Program-made: the position numbers and the translations under genes
DNA from: CALUTH01 sp964452495
GTDB lineage: Bacteria > Cyanobacteriota > Vampirovibrionia > Gastranaerophilales > Gastranaerophilaceae
NCBI GenBank assembly: GCA_964452495.1
Contig: CAYVMC010000006.1
Span: 24,511-88,510 of the forward strand
Reading direction: 5' to 3'
Length of the DNA: 64,000 bases
The notes under the pieces: model-generated
Databases searched by the model: none
What the model was told of the DNA's origin: nothing
The model's input: only the letters and a program-made list of their open reading frames with translations
Shown here: positions 50,649-60,453 of the stretch, piece by piece
Position numbering within the stretch: position 1 is the first letter of the stretch
How the letters are laid out: every line of letters starts with the position of its first letter

Positions 50649-51845
50649 ATGAAAAAATCAGTAAAAGACTTAGGCGACATTCAAGGTAAAACAGCACTTG
50701 TAAGAGTTGACGTAAATGTACCTTTAGATGCGGACAAAAATGTTACAGATGATACCAGAATACAGGCTATTGTCCCAACAGTTAAATATTTAAAAGATAA
50801 GGGTGCAAGAATTGTTCTTATGGCGCATCTTGGCAGACCCAAAGGCGAAAAGAACATGGAATTTACTTTAGCACCTGTTGCAAAATACATGTCTAAAGTT
50901 TTCGGTGAAGAAATCATATTCATTCCGTCAGTTGAAGAAGCTCCGGCATACGTTTCTGAACTCAAGGACGGACAAATTGCACTGCTTGAAAATATCAGAT
51001 TTTATAAGGCAGAAGAAGCAAAAGATGATGATATGACTTTTGCAGAAGAACTTGCAAAACTCGGTGATTTTTATGTAAACGATGCATTCGGTGCAGCCCA
51101 CAGAAACCACACATCTACTGCAAAACTAGCTAAAATTCTTAAACCTGCTGTTTCAGGTTTATTAATGGAAAAAGAAATCAGATGCTTATCACAGGCACTT
51201 GATAATCCTGAAAGACCTTTTACAGCCGTAGTCGGCGGGGCAAAAGTTTCTTCCAAAATAGGTGTCCTCGAAAATCTTCTTGATAAAGTAGATAATATGA
51301 TTATCGGCGGCGGTATGGCATATACATTTGTTAAAGCTAACGGCGGCAAAATTGGTAATTCTATTTGCGAAGATGACCAGCTGGAAGTTGCAAAAGCTAT
51401 TGAAAAGAAAGCAGCAGACAAAGGCGTTAAACTTGTTATGGCAACCGATGTGCTTGTAACAGACGATTTCTCAGGTAATGGCACAAACAAATTCGTTAAA
51501 ATCAACGAAATTCCTGACGGATTTGAAGGTGTTGATGCAGGTCCGGATTCAAGAAAAGCATTTGCTGACGTAATCAAGGCTTCAAAGACAATCCTTATGA
51601 ACGGTCCTGTAGGTGCATTTGAAAATCCTGCATTTGCTGAAGGTACAAAAGCTGTTCTTGAAGCAATTGTTGAAGCAACAAAGAACGGTGCAACCTCTGT
51701 TATCGGCGGTGGTGATTCTGTTTCTGCCGCTAAAAAATTCTGCAAAGCAGAAGATTTTACACATGTATCAACAGGCGGCGGTGCATCACTTGAATTTATT
51801 GAAGGTAAAATCCTTCCTGGTGTTGCAGCTCTTGATGATAAATAG
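50649..51845 (+). CDS. pgk: Phosphoglycerate kinase
   Basis: The 398-aa enzyme has the N-terminal signature KTALVRVDVNVPLDADKNVT, LMAHLGRPKGE, LLENIRFYKAEEAKDD, NDAFGAAHRNHTST and VVGGAKVSSKIGVLENLL. The nucleotide-binding C-terminal motifs are ILMNGPVGAFENPAFAEGT and GGGDSVSAAKKF. It makes ATP from 1,3-bisphosphoglycerate in glycolysis. It has a good Shine-Dalgarno (AAGGGAG) and an extended -10 promoter, unlike the many leaderless genes here, and a strong terminator follows. Confidence 0.98.
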   Translation: MKKSVKDLGDIQGKTALVRVDVNVPLDADKNVTDDTRIQAIVPTVKYLKDKGARIVLMAHLGRPKGEKNMEFTLAPVAKYMSKVFGEEIIFIPSVEEAPAYVSELKDGQIALLENIRFYKAEEAKDDDMTFAEELAKLGDFYVNDAFGAAHRNHTSTAKLAKILKPAVSGLLMEKEIRCLSQALDNPERPFTAVVGGAKVSSKIGVLENLLDKVDNMIIGGGMAYTFVKANGGKIGNSICEDDQLEVAKAIEKKAADKGVKLVMATDVLVTDDFSGNGTNKFVKINEIPDGFEGVDAGPDSRKAFADVIKASKTILMNGPVGAFENPAFAEGTKAVLEAIVEATKNGATSVIGGGDSVSAAKKFCKAEDFTHVSTGGGASLEFIEGKILPGVAALDDK

Positions 51846-51869
51846 GAGATTGCTCTAAACAGATTTAAA

Positions 51870-51905
51870 AACCCTCCAAATCACTGGAGGGTTTTTATTT
51901 TTTAA
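51870..51905 (+). terminator. Intrinsic terminator after pgk
   Basis: AACCCTCCA (51870-51878), a 6-nt loop and TGGAGGGTT (51885-51893) are followed by TTTATTTTTT. It is Rho-independent, and its T tract overlaps the stop of the convergent gene. Confidence 0.93.
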
Positions 51906-53335
51906 TCAATTTTTAAAATAATTCCACGGCTCCCGAGTTTTATAACGCCGCTGCTCTTTTTGAGTATAAAATCGGGAATTTTTGTTTCAAACGGCGCAAA
52001 ATAATAGTATCTGCTCTGCGGAATAGTTTTTAACCATTCTTTATCAGGTGTATTCCATTCCTGAAAATAAACTTTTTTAGTATCAAAATCATAAAACCTT
52101 GAATAATAAATCCACTCGACATTAGAATTTTTCGGTATAACTACCGAATAACCATTGCTATTAACAGCTGCAGCAAGTTCCTTTATTCCGTAATTTGTTC
52201 TTGTATTGATTTTGTTAATTAAAATTTCGTTCATTATAAACAAATAATAGCCGCATAAAACAAAAATCGCCGCACTTATCAATAGTTGTAAATTTGATGG
52301 AAACAAATCACACAATTCACAGACAAGAAGTATTAACAATGGCAAGGAGAACAAAAGCATACGTACAACAAAAGGATAAAGGTGAAGATAAGATGCGGTA
52401 ATCAGGGAGAGAAATACAACCCCAGATATTATTGCTATATTTCTGTTGCGTATAATTGCCGCCGCTAAACCTGCCGTTACAATTCCTAATGAAACAAGCG
52501 GCATAATGAAAATATTAAAACTGCTTTTTATATTGAAAAGAACCAGATTTAAAATATTTTTACCGGTTATAAAATAAGCCGCCCAATATCTGTCCATGCC
52601 GGCTCCGTGAGTTTCCATAACCCCCCAGAGATGATATACAAAATAAAATATAAGAACGAGAATGAAAGCCGTCAGCGCACAAAAGAACTTTTTATAATCC
52701 TTAAATAATATACTTGCAATTCCGCCTGTTATAATAAATGCTGCCGGAAAAGAAAATAATGTCACACAGGAAATTATAAGTATTTGATAAAATTGTTTCC
52801 AATATGAATCCGGATTATATTTAATAAAATAAAGTATCAGTAAGATACTTATCAGTACGTCTGATGAATAGGGCTTTAATTCATAAGAATACTGAATTAA
52901 AACTGGATTAAAAGCAAATAATATCAATCCTGTGAGTTGAATATATCTGTTTATAAAAAGGGTTTTCAATAAATAATAAAAAACAAATATTGCACTGATA
53001 CCTGAAAATAACGGGATAACTCTTAATAAGAAATCCGTTAAAACCGGATTTATATATGGACTGTTTCCTAAGATAACCAGTTTTACTGCAGATAGAAACA
53101 ACGGCGGTGCTACCTGAAGAAATCTCAGAGGGTTAAATAATCCCCAGAAGCCTCTGTCAAGAATATTAATTGCAAGTGCGCATTCATCATGCCAGAGTCC
53201 GGTATTTAAAATAGGAAAAATCAATCGCAGCAGTATTCCAAGAGCAATAACCGCATATATTAACCAAGAGCTTAAATTATCCTGCTTTGCTTTTGCAGTG
53301 TTCTTCGTTTTACGTTTTAACTTCTTTTTCCCCAT
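51902..53335 (-). CDS. GT-C family glycosyltransferase (ArnT/PMT-like)
   Basis: The 477-aa protein has 10-12 membrane segments. In the first extracytoplasmic loop, TGLWHDECALAINILDRGFW holds the Asp-Glu pair that marks GT-C (PMT_2/GT39-83 type) active sites. These enzymes transfer sugars from polyprenyl-phosphate donors to lipids or proteins outside the membrane. The N terminus is strongly basic (KKKLKRKTKNTAKAKQ). The acceptor is unknown; surface glycans built on the WecA-type product at 41103, or flagellin, are possibilities. A TG-A-TAAAAT extended -10 (53343-53351) ends 7 nt before the ATG without a Shine-Dalgarno. Confidence 0.85.
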   Translation of the reverse strand: MGKKKLKRKTKNTAKAKQDNLSSWLIYAVIALGILLRLIFPILNTGLWHDECALAINILDRGFWGLFNPLRFLQVAPPLFLSAVKLVILGNSPYINPVLTDFLLRVIPLFSGISAIFVFYYLLKTLFINRYIQLTGLILFAFNPVLIQYSYELKPYSSDVLISILLILYFIKYNPDSYWKQFYQILIISCVTLFSFPAAFIITGGIASILFKDYKKFFCALTAFILVLIFYFVYHLWGVMETHGAGMDRYWAAYFITGKNILNLVLFNIKSSFNIFIMPLVSLGIVTAGLAAAIIRNRNIAIISGVVFLSLITASYLHLYPFVVRMLLFSLPLLILLVCELCDLFPSNLQLLISAAIFVLCGYYLFIMNEILINKINTRTNYGIKELAAAVNSNGYSVVIPKNSNVEWIYYSRFYDFDTKKVYFQEWNTPDKEWLKTIPQSRYYYFAPFETKIPDFILKKSSGVIKLGSRGIILKID

Positions 53336-53443
53336 AAAAATAATTTTATCAAAAAATTCCGGTTACACCACAAAAAACAAAAACATTTAAAGTTCAAGAA
53401 ATATCATTTGCTACAAAGATACATACATGATATAATTCAGGAT

Positions 53444-55330
53444 ATGGATGAGAAGGTTTCCGGGAAAAAATTGACCACACAGTCGAAACTTATTTTTGCT
53501 GGGATGGCTTTAAGTACGATTTTTCTTGTGCTTTTAGCATTTTTTGCTATCTTTGAAATTGAACAAACATTGAATTCCGGTTATAGAAATTTTGCATCCA
53601 TAATATCCAAAACTCTTGCAATAGAGAGTCAGGAAATAATAAAAGATATTCCTGATTTAGAAAAATATGAAACCATAAGGGAACATTCAAAATCCATTCT
53701 TAAAAATAATACAGATATTTCATTTGTAGAATTTAGAGATTCAAACTCAAAAATAATTTACTCATCCAGAGATGATTTTCCTGGAAAATATGAAACAGAT
53801 GCAATAAAAGCATCTGCACCGCTAAAAATTATCAATTCAAATCAGGCAGACACTGCCGGTTCGGTTATGATTGGCATGTCCGGTAAAACCCTTGCCAAAA
53901 TTGTCAAAACTGCACAACTTTCTATGGTTCTGGTATTTATCCTTGCATGGATTGTTATTGCCGGGATTGTGTATATGAACACTTCTATCATCAGCCGGGA
54001 ACTTATGAAACTTTATAACGGTGTAAAAAAAATCTCTGCAGGGGATTTTGGATATACAATAGATAACAAAAACTCGGGGCGTGAAGTTTCGGAATTATTT
54101 GATGCTTTTAATGATATGTCACACAAACTCAGCCGTTATAATGAGCAAACTATTGAGAGCCTTACTTTTGAGCGTAATAAATTAGAAGCTGTGCTTATGA
54201 GTATTGTAAACGGTGTAGTAGTTTGCGACAGTAAAGACAAGGTTATACTTGTAAATAACCACGCTAAAAAACTCCTTGAAGTAACAGACGAAGATATTAT
54301 AAATACTCAAATTCAACAATTCTGCGATACAAACGGCGAGTTGTGTTTCAAAGACAAAATTGAACAGTTTAAAGATACCCCGCTTGAAGAAATGGAATCA
54401 AAACCGCTTGAGTTTAATATAGAAATTTCCAAACGAATTATTAAAGCACTTATCTCACCAATGTTTTTAAGAAGCGGTGCCTATACCGGATACATTATCG
54501 TTCTTATTGATGTAACAAAAGAAATTGAAATGGATCAATTACGTTCGCATTTCATTTCTAATGTATCACACGAATTAAGAACACCTGTAACCGTTTTAAG
54601 GAGCTATATTGACACACTTTATAATTATGGTGATAATTTTGATTTTAATACCCAGCGTGAATTTATCGGTGTAATGAATCAGGAAATTATAAGACTTAAT
54701 CGAATGGTTAATGATATTCTTGATTTTTCACGTTATGAGTCACAAAATGTGCATCTTGATATGAATAAACAAAATATTGTCGAAATAATAGAAGATTGCG
54801 TAAATCAGGTTGAAGTACTTGCCAAAGAACACAATTTAACCTTCTCAATTATAAAAGAACCTGACTTACCGGAAGTTACCCTTAATATTGACAGTATTTC
54901 AAGAGCTTTAATGAATATTATTTCAAATGCCATAAAATATTCCCCTGACGGTAAACGTATTAAAATCCGTGCAGAACGTTCACGTGTTGATAATTACGTG
55001 GAAATAAGCGTAGAAGATCAAGGTCCCGGAATACCTGAAGAATGTCTTGACAAGATTTTTGAGAGATTTTACAGGGTTGAAAATGCAACTCACTCAGTGA
55101 AAGGTACAGGGCTAGGACTGCATCTTGTAAAAATAGCAATCGAAAAACATCACCATGGAGAAGTATTTGTTCACTCTAAACTCGGCGAAGGCTCGACTTT
55201 CGGGTTCAGACTGCCTATCGACCAGCCGGAAGAAGAACGTGAAGAGTACATCCCGAACCTTCCATCCGAAAGCGAAACCAGACAAGAAGTAAACGGAAAC
55301 GGATGGACTTTATCACTGGAAAAGAAATAA
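53444..55330 (+). CDS. Membrane sensor histidine kinase (HAMP-PAS-HisKA-HATPase)
   Basis: I start at the ATG at 53444 (628 aa), because an extended -10 (TG-A-TATAAT, 53428-53436) lies 7 nt before it and within the longer frame. Two membrane helices (LIFAGMALSTIFLVLLAFFA and LSMVLVFILAWIVIAGIVYM) flank an external sensor of about 120 aa. A HAMP follows, then a PAS (GVVVCDSKDKVILVNNHAKK), HisKA with FISNVSHELRTPVTVLRSYI and HATPase (NIISNAIKYSPDG, EDQGPGIPEECLDKIF, GTGLGLHLVK). It resembles cell-wall or stress kinases of the WalK/NblS type. No response regulator is adjacent; folC follows by 3 bp. Confidence 0.93.
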   Translation: MDEKVSGKKLTTQSKLIFAGMALSTIFLVLLAFFAIFEIEQTLNSGYRNFASIISKTLAIESQEIIKDIPDLEKYETIREHSKSILKNNTDISFVEFRDSNSKIIYSSRDDFPGKYETDAIKASAPLKIINSNQADTAGSVMIGMSGKTLAKIVKTAQLSMVLVFILAWIVIAGIVYMNTSIISRELMKLYNGVKKISAGDFGYTIDNKNSGREVSELFDAFNDMSHKLSRYNEQTIESLTFERNKLEAVLMSIVNGVVVCDSKDKVILVNNHAKKLLEVTDEDIINTQIQQFCDTNGELCFKDKIEQFKDTPLEEMESKPLEFNIEISKRIIKALISPMFLRSGAYTGYIIVLIDVTKEIEMDQLRSHFISNVSHELRTPVTVLRSYIDTLYNYGDNFDFNTQREFIGVMNQEIIRLNRMVNDILDFSRYESQNVHLDMNKQNIVEIIEDCVNQVEVLAKEHNLTFSIIKEPDLPEVTLNIDSISRALMNIISNAIKYSPDGKRIKIRAERSRVDNYVEISVEDQGPGIPEECLDKIFERFYRVENATHSVKGTGLGLHLVKIAIEKHHHGEVFVHSKLGEGSTFGFRLPIDQPEEEREEYIPNLPSESETRQEVNGNGWTLSLEKK

Positions 55331-55333
55331 TAG

Positions 55334-56503
55334 ATGGACAATTATAAAAACGCTATAGACCTTTTAACTTCAAAAGGCAGATTTTACATAGAACTTGGTT
55401 TAGACAGGATTACACAAATTCTTGCTCTTTTTAATAATCCGCAGAACGATTTAAAATATATTCATGTTGCGGGTACAAATGGTAAAGGCAGCGTTTGTGC
55501 AATACTTGAGTCTATTCTCAGGACAAAATACAAAACCGGTTTATACACAAGTCCGCATATCTTTGATTATACCGAGAGAATAAAGTTTAACGGCAAAAAT
55601 ATCCCGAAGGATGTTTTTGCTAAATATGTATTTGAAATTTGCCGGAAAGCGGATGATGCCTCTATCCACCTTACGGAATTTGAAATTTTAACTGTAATGA
55701 TGTTTTTATATTTTAAAGAGAAGGGTGCAGAAATTGTTATACTGGAAACAGGGCTTGGAGGGCGATTTGACGCTACAAATGTTATTAAAGAACATATCTG
55801 CTCTGTTATAACACATATTGACTATGACCATACAGAACGTCTGGGCAGCACCCGTGACAAAATCGCTTTTGAAAAAGCCGGAATTATCAAACCGGACTGT
55901 CCGGTTGTAACCGCAACCGCTATGGAAGTTTTAAAAGACAGAGCGGATGAACTAAACTCGCTTTTTATACTCATCCCGCCTGCTGTGGAAGAAGAGTACA
56001 AACAGGCATTATCATTAAAAGGGTTCCAGCAGGAAGAAAACCTTGCACTTGCACTTACTGTTATTCAAACATTCTTCAGAGATATTACAAATGACGAAAT
56101 ACTTACGGGGCTAAGGAATACTGTTCATCCATTCAGATTTGAGTATTTTCCAAAATACAATCTAATAGTTGATGTGTCACATAACCCTAATGGAATTGAG
56201 GCATTAAGAATTAATCTTGATTACCTGTACCCGCAGTACAGGAGAAGGTTTGTATTCGGCTGCCTGAAAAACAAAGATTACAATAAAATGATAAATATTT
56301 TATTCAGTCCGCAAGACGAAATTTACTTTTACGAATTTGATTACCCGAACGCTGTTAAATTTGAAGATTTACAGGAAGCATGCCCGTACCCGTGCAAGAA
56401 GCTTGACGGCAGTTTAAAAACCGGTGACGGTTTATTAACAGTAGTCTGCGGTTCGTTTTATATGTTATCCGGCCTGTTCAAATCAAGAGAATCGCTGTTA
56501 TAA
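55334..56503 (+). CDS. folC: Folylpolyglutamate synthase / dihydrofolate synthase
   Basis: The 389-aa protein shows the Mur-ligase-like ATP loop YIHVAGTNGKGSVCAILES, then GLYTSPHIFDYTERIKFNG, LETGLGGRFDATN and ITHIDYDHTERLGSTRDKIA. FDVSHNPNGIEAL-type residues (LIVDVSHNPNGIEALR) complete the family pattern. It adds glutamates to folates and, in bacteria, may also make dihydrofolate. It is somewhat shorter than the usual 420-440 aa. It starts 3 bp after the kinase stop, so it is in the same transcript, and its 3' end overlaps crcB by 6 bp. Confidence 0.93.
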   Translation: MDNYKNAIDLLTSKGRFYIELGLDRITQILALFNNPQNDLKYIHVAGTNGKGSVCAILESILRTKYKTGLYTSPHIFDYTERIKFNGKNIPKDVFAKYVFEICRKADDASIHLTEFEILTVMMFLYFKEKGAEIVILETGLGGRFDATNVIKEHICSVITHIDYDHTERLGSTRDKIAFEKAGIIKPDCPVVTATAMEVLKDRADELNSLFILIPPAVEEEYKQALSLKGFQQEENLALALTVIQTFFRDITNDEILTGLRNTVHPFRFEYFPKYNLIVDVSHNPNGIEALRINLDYLYPQYRRRFVFGCLKNKDYNKMINILFSPQDEIYFYEFDYPNAVKFEDLQEACPYPCKKLDGSLKTGDGLLTVVCGSFYMLSGLFKSRESLL

Positions 56504-56875
56504 CATCCGCCCCAGATATACACCTGCAGCTGCGGATAAAACACATAGAAGCACGCTTAAAAAGATATAAATAATGGCAGATGTAATTTCTGCAGTTTCA
56601 AACATACGCAAAACCTCAAATGCAAAGGTTGAGAACGTCGACAGCCCGCCACAAAAACCGTATGTCAACGCAAGCCTGAGATGCGGCGGAATATCCGGAT
56701 GAACCGCAAAAAATCCGGCTCCAAGCCCTAGAATAAGACTTGCAAGAATATTTACACACAATGTGGCAGGTGCAGAGGCAAACTGTGTACTTACAACAAT
56801 TAGTCCTGTAATATACCTTAAAACAGCACCAGTCCCGCCGCCTATAAATATTGCAATAATATTTGCCAGAGTCAT
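56498..56875 (-). CDS. crcB: Fluoride channel CrcB/Fluc
   Basis: This 125-aa membrane protein has four helices and the Fluc signatures GGGTGAVLRYITG, TLCVNILASLILGL (pore Asn) and YGFCGGLSTFSTFAFE (the phenylalanine-box region). Dimeric Fluc channels let fluoride leave the cytosol. No fluoride riboswitch is possible between the promoter and ATG, because TG-A-TATAAT (56882-56890) ends 6 nt before the start. It converges on and overlaps folC. Confidence 0.95.
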   Translation of the reverse strand: MTLANIIAIFIGGGTGAVLRYITGLIVVSTQFASAPATLCVNILASLILGLGAGFFAVHPDIPPHLRLALTYGFCGGLSTFSTFAFEVLRMFETAEITSAIIYIFLSVLLCVLSAAAGVYLGRML

Positions 56876-57019
56876 ATTGTAATTATATCACAAGTGCTTA
56901 AGAGATATTTTCCCTCTTCCAATACTGATTTTGTTCACTACAGGGTGGATCGTACAGTCCATAATGCGATTATTGTTGAAACAAAACTTTTGTTATATAG
57001 TTGGTATGGGATAATAATT

Positions 57020-57940
57020 ATGGACAAACAAAAACTACTGGATTTATATAAGATTAATATAAATGAATTAATAAATATTGCGGCAGAAATTACAGATATA
57101 AATTTTGGAAATAACATAGAAGCGTGTTCCATTATAAGTGCCAAAACAGGTAAATGCGGCGAAAACTGTAAGTACTGTTCACAAAGCGCCCATAATCATG
57201 CAAAGATTGAATGTCATCCTCTTGTTGATTTGGAAACGGTAAGAAAGGCTGCCCAAAGTGCCAGAGCAAACGGCGCTGCGAGATTTGGGCTTGTTACATC
57301 AGGCAGACTTCCGTCAGATGAAGATTTTGAAACAATTTTAGAAATGGTAAAGGTTGTAAATTCCATCGAAGGACTGACCTGCTGTGCATCGTTAGGAATT
57401 GTGACAGAAAATCAGATGAAACAGCTTAAAGAGGCAGGATGCGTAAGATATCACCATAATATAAACACCTGCAGAAACTATCATCCTCAGATATGTACAA
57501 CACACACTTATGAGGATAGAATAAATACAATCCAGCTTGCATACAAATACGGACTTGAAGTATGCTGCGGTGTAATAATAGGTATGGGCGAAACCCGTGA
57601 AAATCGTGTAGAAATGGCACTTGAACTTGCCCAAATTAATCCTGTATCTGTTCCGGTTAATGTTCTTACCCCTATTGAAGGCACACCGTTTGAGAATTAT
57701 GCCGACAAAATAGACGAAGATGAAATAGTAAGAACCATGTGTATTTTCAGAATTGCTCTGCCAAAATCTCAAATTCGTTTTGCAGGCGGACGTTCAACCC
57801 GTTTGAGCCATGAAAATCAGGAACGCTGTCTTAAAGCCGGTATAAACGGAGTTATCGTGGGCAATTATCTTACAACTGCCGGTGTTGATATCGAGGATGA
57901 CAAAAAAACGTTTGAAAAACTTGGTAAAGTCCTTGTATAG
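57020..57940 (+). CDS. bioB: Biotin synthase
   Basis: I choose the ATG at 57020 (306 aa), since the 42 codons upstream do not resemble BioB and lack translation signals. The radical-SAM cluster motif is C46-x3-C50-x2-C53 (CGENCKYCSQ). The segments FGLVTSGRLPS, CASLGIVTENQMKQLKEAGC, YHHNINTCRNYHPQICTTHT and PVNVLTPIEGTPFE are diagnostic. RFAGGRSTRLSHENQERC supplies the [2Fe-2S] Arg region. It inserts sulfur into dethiobiotin. A GATAAT box lies only 4 nt before the ATG and no Shine-Dalgarno is present. No other biotin gene is adjacent. Confidence 0.95.
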   Translation: MDKQKLLDLYKININELINIAAEITDINFGNNIEACSIISAKTGKCGENCKYCSQSAHNHAKIECHPLVDLETVRKAAQSARANGAARFGLVTSGRLPSDEDFETILEMVKVVNSIEGLTCCASLGIVTENQMKQLKEAGCVRYHHNINTCRNYHPQICTTHTYEDRINTIQLAYKYGLEVCCGVIIGMGETRENRVEMALELAQINPVSVPVNVLTPIEGTPFENYADKIDEDEIVRTMCIFRIALPKSQIRFAGGRSTRLSHENQERCLKAGINGVIVGNYLTTAGVDIEDDKKTFEKLGKVLV

Positions 57941-58018
57941 ACATTAAGAAATGTAAATTTTATTTATTTTATTGAAATCAATTCATATAGATAACTTTTA
58001 TATATATAAGAGGTACGT

Positions 58019-58918
58019 ATGACTGAAATTAATCCCGTTTCAAATAAAAAAATATCTGAAGGGTATAATATACAAAATAAACAGGACACCGTAAAAGAAA
58101 TTGTTATACCACTGGTTTCTGATAGTACAGAAGTACCTAATGACAAAGCTAATGACAAAAATATTTTGAACTGGTTGAGTGAACGTATAAACAAAACATT
58201 AGAAAAACTGGATGAAGATAAGAAATTCCAAAAAACAAAAGAATTAATTGAAAATTTTAATGTCAAATATAATTTAACAATGTCAAAAGAGGATATTGAT
58301 TATTGGACAAAATTAATAAATGATAATGCAGAGAGTACAAATACAAGTCCTGCAATTATTGCTGCAGTTATTGCCCGGGAGACAAGTTTCAAAAAAAATA
58401 CAATTTCAATAAACGGTGCAGGCTCAATGCAAATTACAACAATAACAGTAAATGATATGTTTTCGAATGAAAACGGCGGCAGACAAAGATTGTACAAAAT
58501 GATTGATGAAAACACGCTTAATGAAATTCTTTATCAAACAGATAAAGAGGGTAATCCTCTCACCGATAAGAATGGAAATTACATCAGAAAGTATAGTTCG
58601 CCTCATGAAATAAGAAATACCTGCGGTAAAGATGAAAATCTCGGTATTAAGGTTGGTATAATGTGCTTGAAGATGAAATTTGCAGAAAGTGTATCAAGAA
58701 AATATGGAATTTCTCTTACCAGTGCTATTGAACAACTTAAATCCGGAGAACTTAAACTCTCTGAAAAAGAACTGGAAGAGATTACAACAAACGCATTAAA
58801 AAATTATAATTCCGTATTTATTGAATATGCACCTGCAGTTATTGACTCTTTAAAAACAACAGTAAACGATACCGACAGTTTGACTATATACAAGGTTCCG
58901 AAAAAAAATAATCAATAA
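58019..58918 (+). CDS. Lytic transglycosylase-like protein without Sec signal
   Basis: The 299-aa protein has a lysozyme-like core around residues 115-145: IIAAVIARETSFKKNTISIN carries the likely catalytic Glu, and GAGSMQITTITVNDMF parallels the GLMQ motif of soluble lytic transglycosylases. The remainder is helical. The first 40 residues (MTEINPVSNKKISEGYNIQN) are polar and leader-like, with no hydrophobic signal, so it would need a non-Sec route to reach peptidoglycan, or act after lysis or on a phage or flagellar structure. AAGAGG precedes the ATG. Substrate assignment is inferred from the motif only. Confidence 0.7.
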   Translation: MTEINPVSNKKISEGYNIQNKQDTVKEIVIPLVSDSTEVPNDKANDKNILNWLSERINKTLEKLDEDKKFQKTKELIENFNVKYNLTMSKEDIDYWTKLINDNAESTNTSPAIIAAVIARETSFKKNTISINGAGSMQITTITVNDMFSNENGGRQRLYKMIDENTLNEILYQTDKEGNPLTDKNGNYIRKYSSPHEIRNTCGKDENLGIKVGIMCLKMKFAESVSRKYGISLTSAIEQLKSGELKLSEKELEEITTNALKNYNSVFIEYAPAVIDSLKTTVNDTDSLTIYKVPKKNNQ

Positions 58919-58983
58919 TTTTTTAACCCCCTTTAAACAAAGTTATAAAACAGCTTGCGGAGGGTTAAAAAATATGCTATACT
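58919..58983 (+). promoter_or_regulatory. Promoter of the NAGPA-domain gene overlapping an inverted repeat
   Basis: TTGCGG (58955-58960), a 17-nt spacer ending TGC and TATACT (58978-58983) make an extended -10 promoter. The spacer is also the right arm (58962-58972) of an 11-bp inverted repeat whose left arm (58919-58929) follows the preceding stop codon, which may act as a terminator or operator. Confidence 0.5.
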
Positions 58984-59075
58984 AGTAATAGCAATGGATT
59001 GAGTGTATCATTTCCCCCGTTATACAAAACGCTTTATAGTTAAAAATATCTGCTATGTGTTAAACAGGAGCTAAA

Positions 59076-60362
59076 ATGAGTACAATTTGCCTGCGTCTAA
59101 ACAGTGAGCAAAATTCCGACGACAATTACTCCAACCGTAGAAACAGTTGTTTGTATTTTACCAGAACACCTGTGTTTTTTCCTGCTGTTGCATTAGTTGT
59201 ATTTTTAATTCCCGCAATATTTGGTACACCGGCATCTGAGAATTTAGTCCATTCAGTATCCGGATCGCCTGCTTTGAACAGAGCAAAAACCATCATGGAA
59301 ACAAGCATTATAAATGAAAGACGTGAAGAAGTTTTTGATAACTATATTAAAAGAAAATATCCCGGCGGTTTAATCACAGATTTAGAAAGAGGTGTAAAAC
59401 GAATAAAAGTGGTACGGTATTTTGACTCCCGCCCCGTTAAGCTCAATATTATAGAAACTGATTTTTACGTTAATCCTAATCTGAGGGTATTACCGTCTAT
59501 TGCAGGCGAAAATTTGAATACCAAAGCAAAGATAAAAGATATTAATATTAAAGACAGTGCAATTGTTTCGGTTAACGGCGGATACTTTAAGCAGCAAACA
59601 GGAACACCCCTTGGACTTTTAATGATTAACGGCAGGGTATATTCAGGATCAATGTACAACAGAGTTGCACTGGGGATTTTCAACAACAGGTTTGAAATGG
59701 CACGTGTAAATACTGATATAACACTTCACACAAACAAAAACAAACTTAAAATTGACAATATTAATCAGCCAAGGACACTTGCAAGCCATGTTCTTGTATA
59801 TGATGACCTCTGGGGAGCATACGCACCTGCTCCGCCCAAAGGCGGCATTTCTGTTATTGTGTCTGATAAAAAAATTGCAGGAACATCATCTTCAGCAGCA
59901 GCTATTCCCAAAGACGGTTTCGTAATTACTGCTCCAAAATCTAAAGTAAGCAAAATTTTAAATGATAAAAGATTAAAATTAGATATAAGAACAAATCCGA
60001 AATGGAATGATGTTAAACATATTATAAGCGGCGGTCCGTACCTTATAAAAGACGGAGAAATATATGTTGATACAACCGCACAAAAACTCGATTCTATTGC
60101 GGGCAGAAACCCCAGAACAGCAATAGGATACACCGCTGATAATAATATAATAATTGTTACTGCAGACGGAAGAGAAAACTCTTCTGTAGGATTGACCCTA
60201 ACAGAACTTGCACGATACATGCAGCAAATAGGATGTGTAAACGCTATGAACCTTGACGGCGGCAGTTCTACTGTCTTATATGGTGCAGGAGGCATTCTTA
60301 ATTCTCCTTCGTACAAAGGCGGTGTTGAACTATCTAATGCAGTACATATTGTAACTAAATAG
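59076..60362 (+). CDS. Membrane-anchored NAGPA (phosphodiester glycosidase) domain protein
   Basis: The 428-aa protein has an N-terminal membrane anchor (VFFPAVALVVFLIPAIF) after a polar 30-residue tail. From about residue 100 it follows the NAGPA/DUF2233 fold: ISVNGGYF-like VSVNGGYFKQQTGTPLGLLM, then ISGGPYLIKDG, GRNPRTAIGYT and the hallmark ADGRENSSVGLTLTELARYM followed by MNLDGGSSTVLYG. Related bacterial enzymes act on phosphodiester-linked sugars in exopolysaccharides or teichoic-type polymers outside the cell. AACAGGAG gives a good Shine-Dalgarno. Confidence 0.88.
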   Translation: MSTICLRLNSEQNSDDNYSNRRNSCLYFTRTPVFFPAVALVVFLIPAIFGTPASENLVHSVSGSPALNRAKTIMETSIINERREEVFDNYIKRKYPGGLITDLERGVKRIKVVRYFDSRPVKLNIIETDFYVNPNLRVLPSIAGENLNTKAKIKDINIKDSAIVSVNGGYFKQQTGTPLGLLMINGRVYSGSMYNRVALGIFNNRFEMARVNTDITLHTNKNKLKIDNINQPRTLASHVLVYDDLWGAYAPAPPKGGISVIVSDKKIAGTSSSAAAIPKDGFVITAPKSKVSKILNDKRLKLDIRTNPKWNDVKHIISGGPYLIKDGEIYVDTTAQKLDSIAGRNPRTAIGYTADNNIIIVTADGRENSSVGLTLTELARYMQQIGCVNAMNLDGGSSTVLYGAGGILNSPSYKGGVELSNAVHIVTK

Positions 60363-60453
60363 ATAAATAAAATGTATTTATATAAAATATATATTGGAAA
60401 AATTCTTAAAATATTAAGTATATAACGGTATGTAAATTTTATATAAAACATAC

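Noticed and set aside
51071..51745. 224-aa minus-strand ORF
   Set aside because: It is antisense within pgk, with the usual composition bias of a shadow frame.
56876..56893. Fluoride riboswitch before crcB
   Set aside because: The -10 box ends 6 nt before the ATG, leaving no room for a riboswitch; no crcB-motif sequence is seen.
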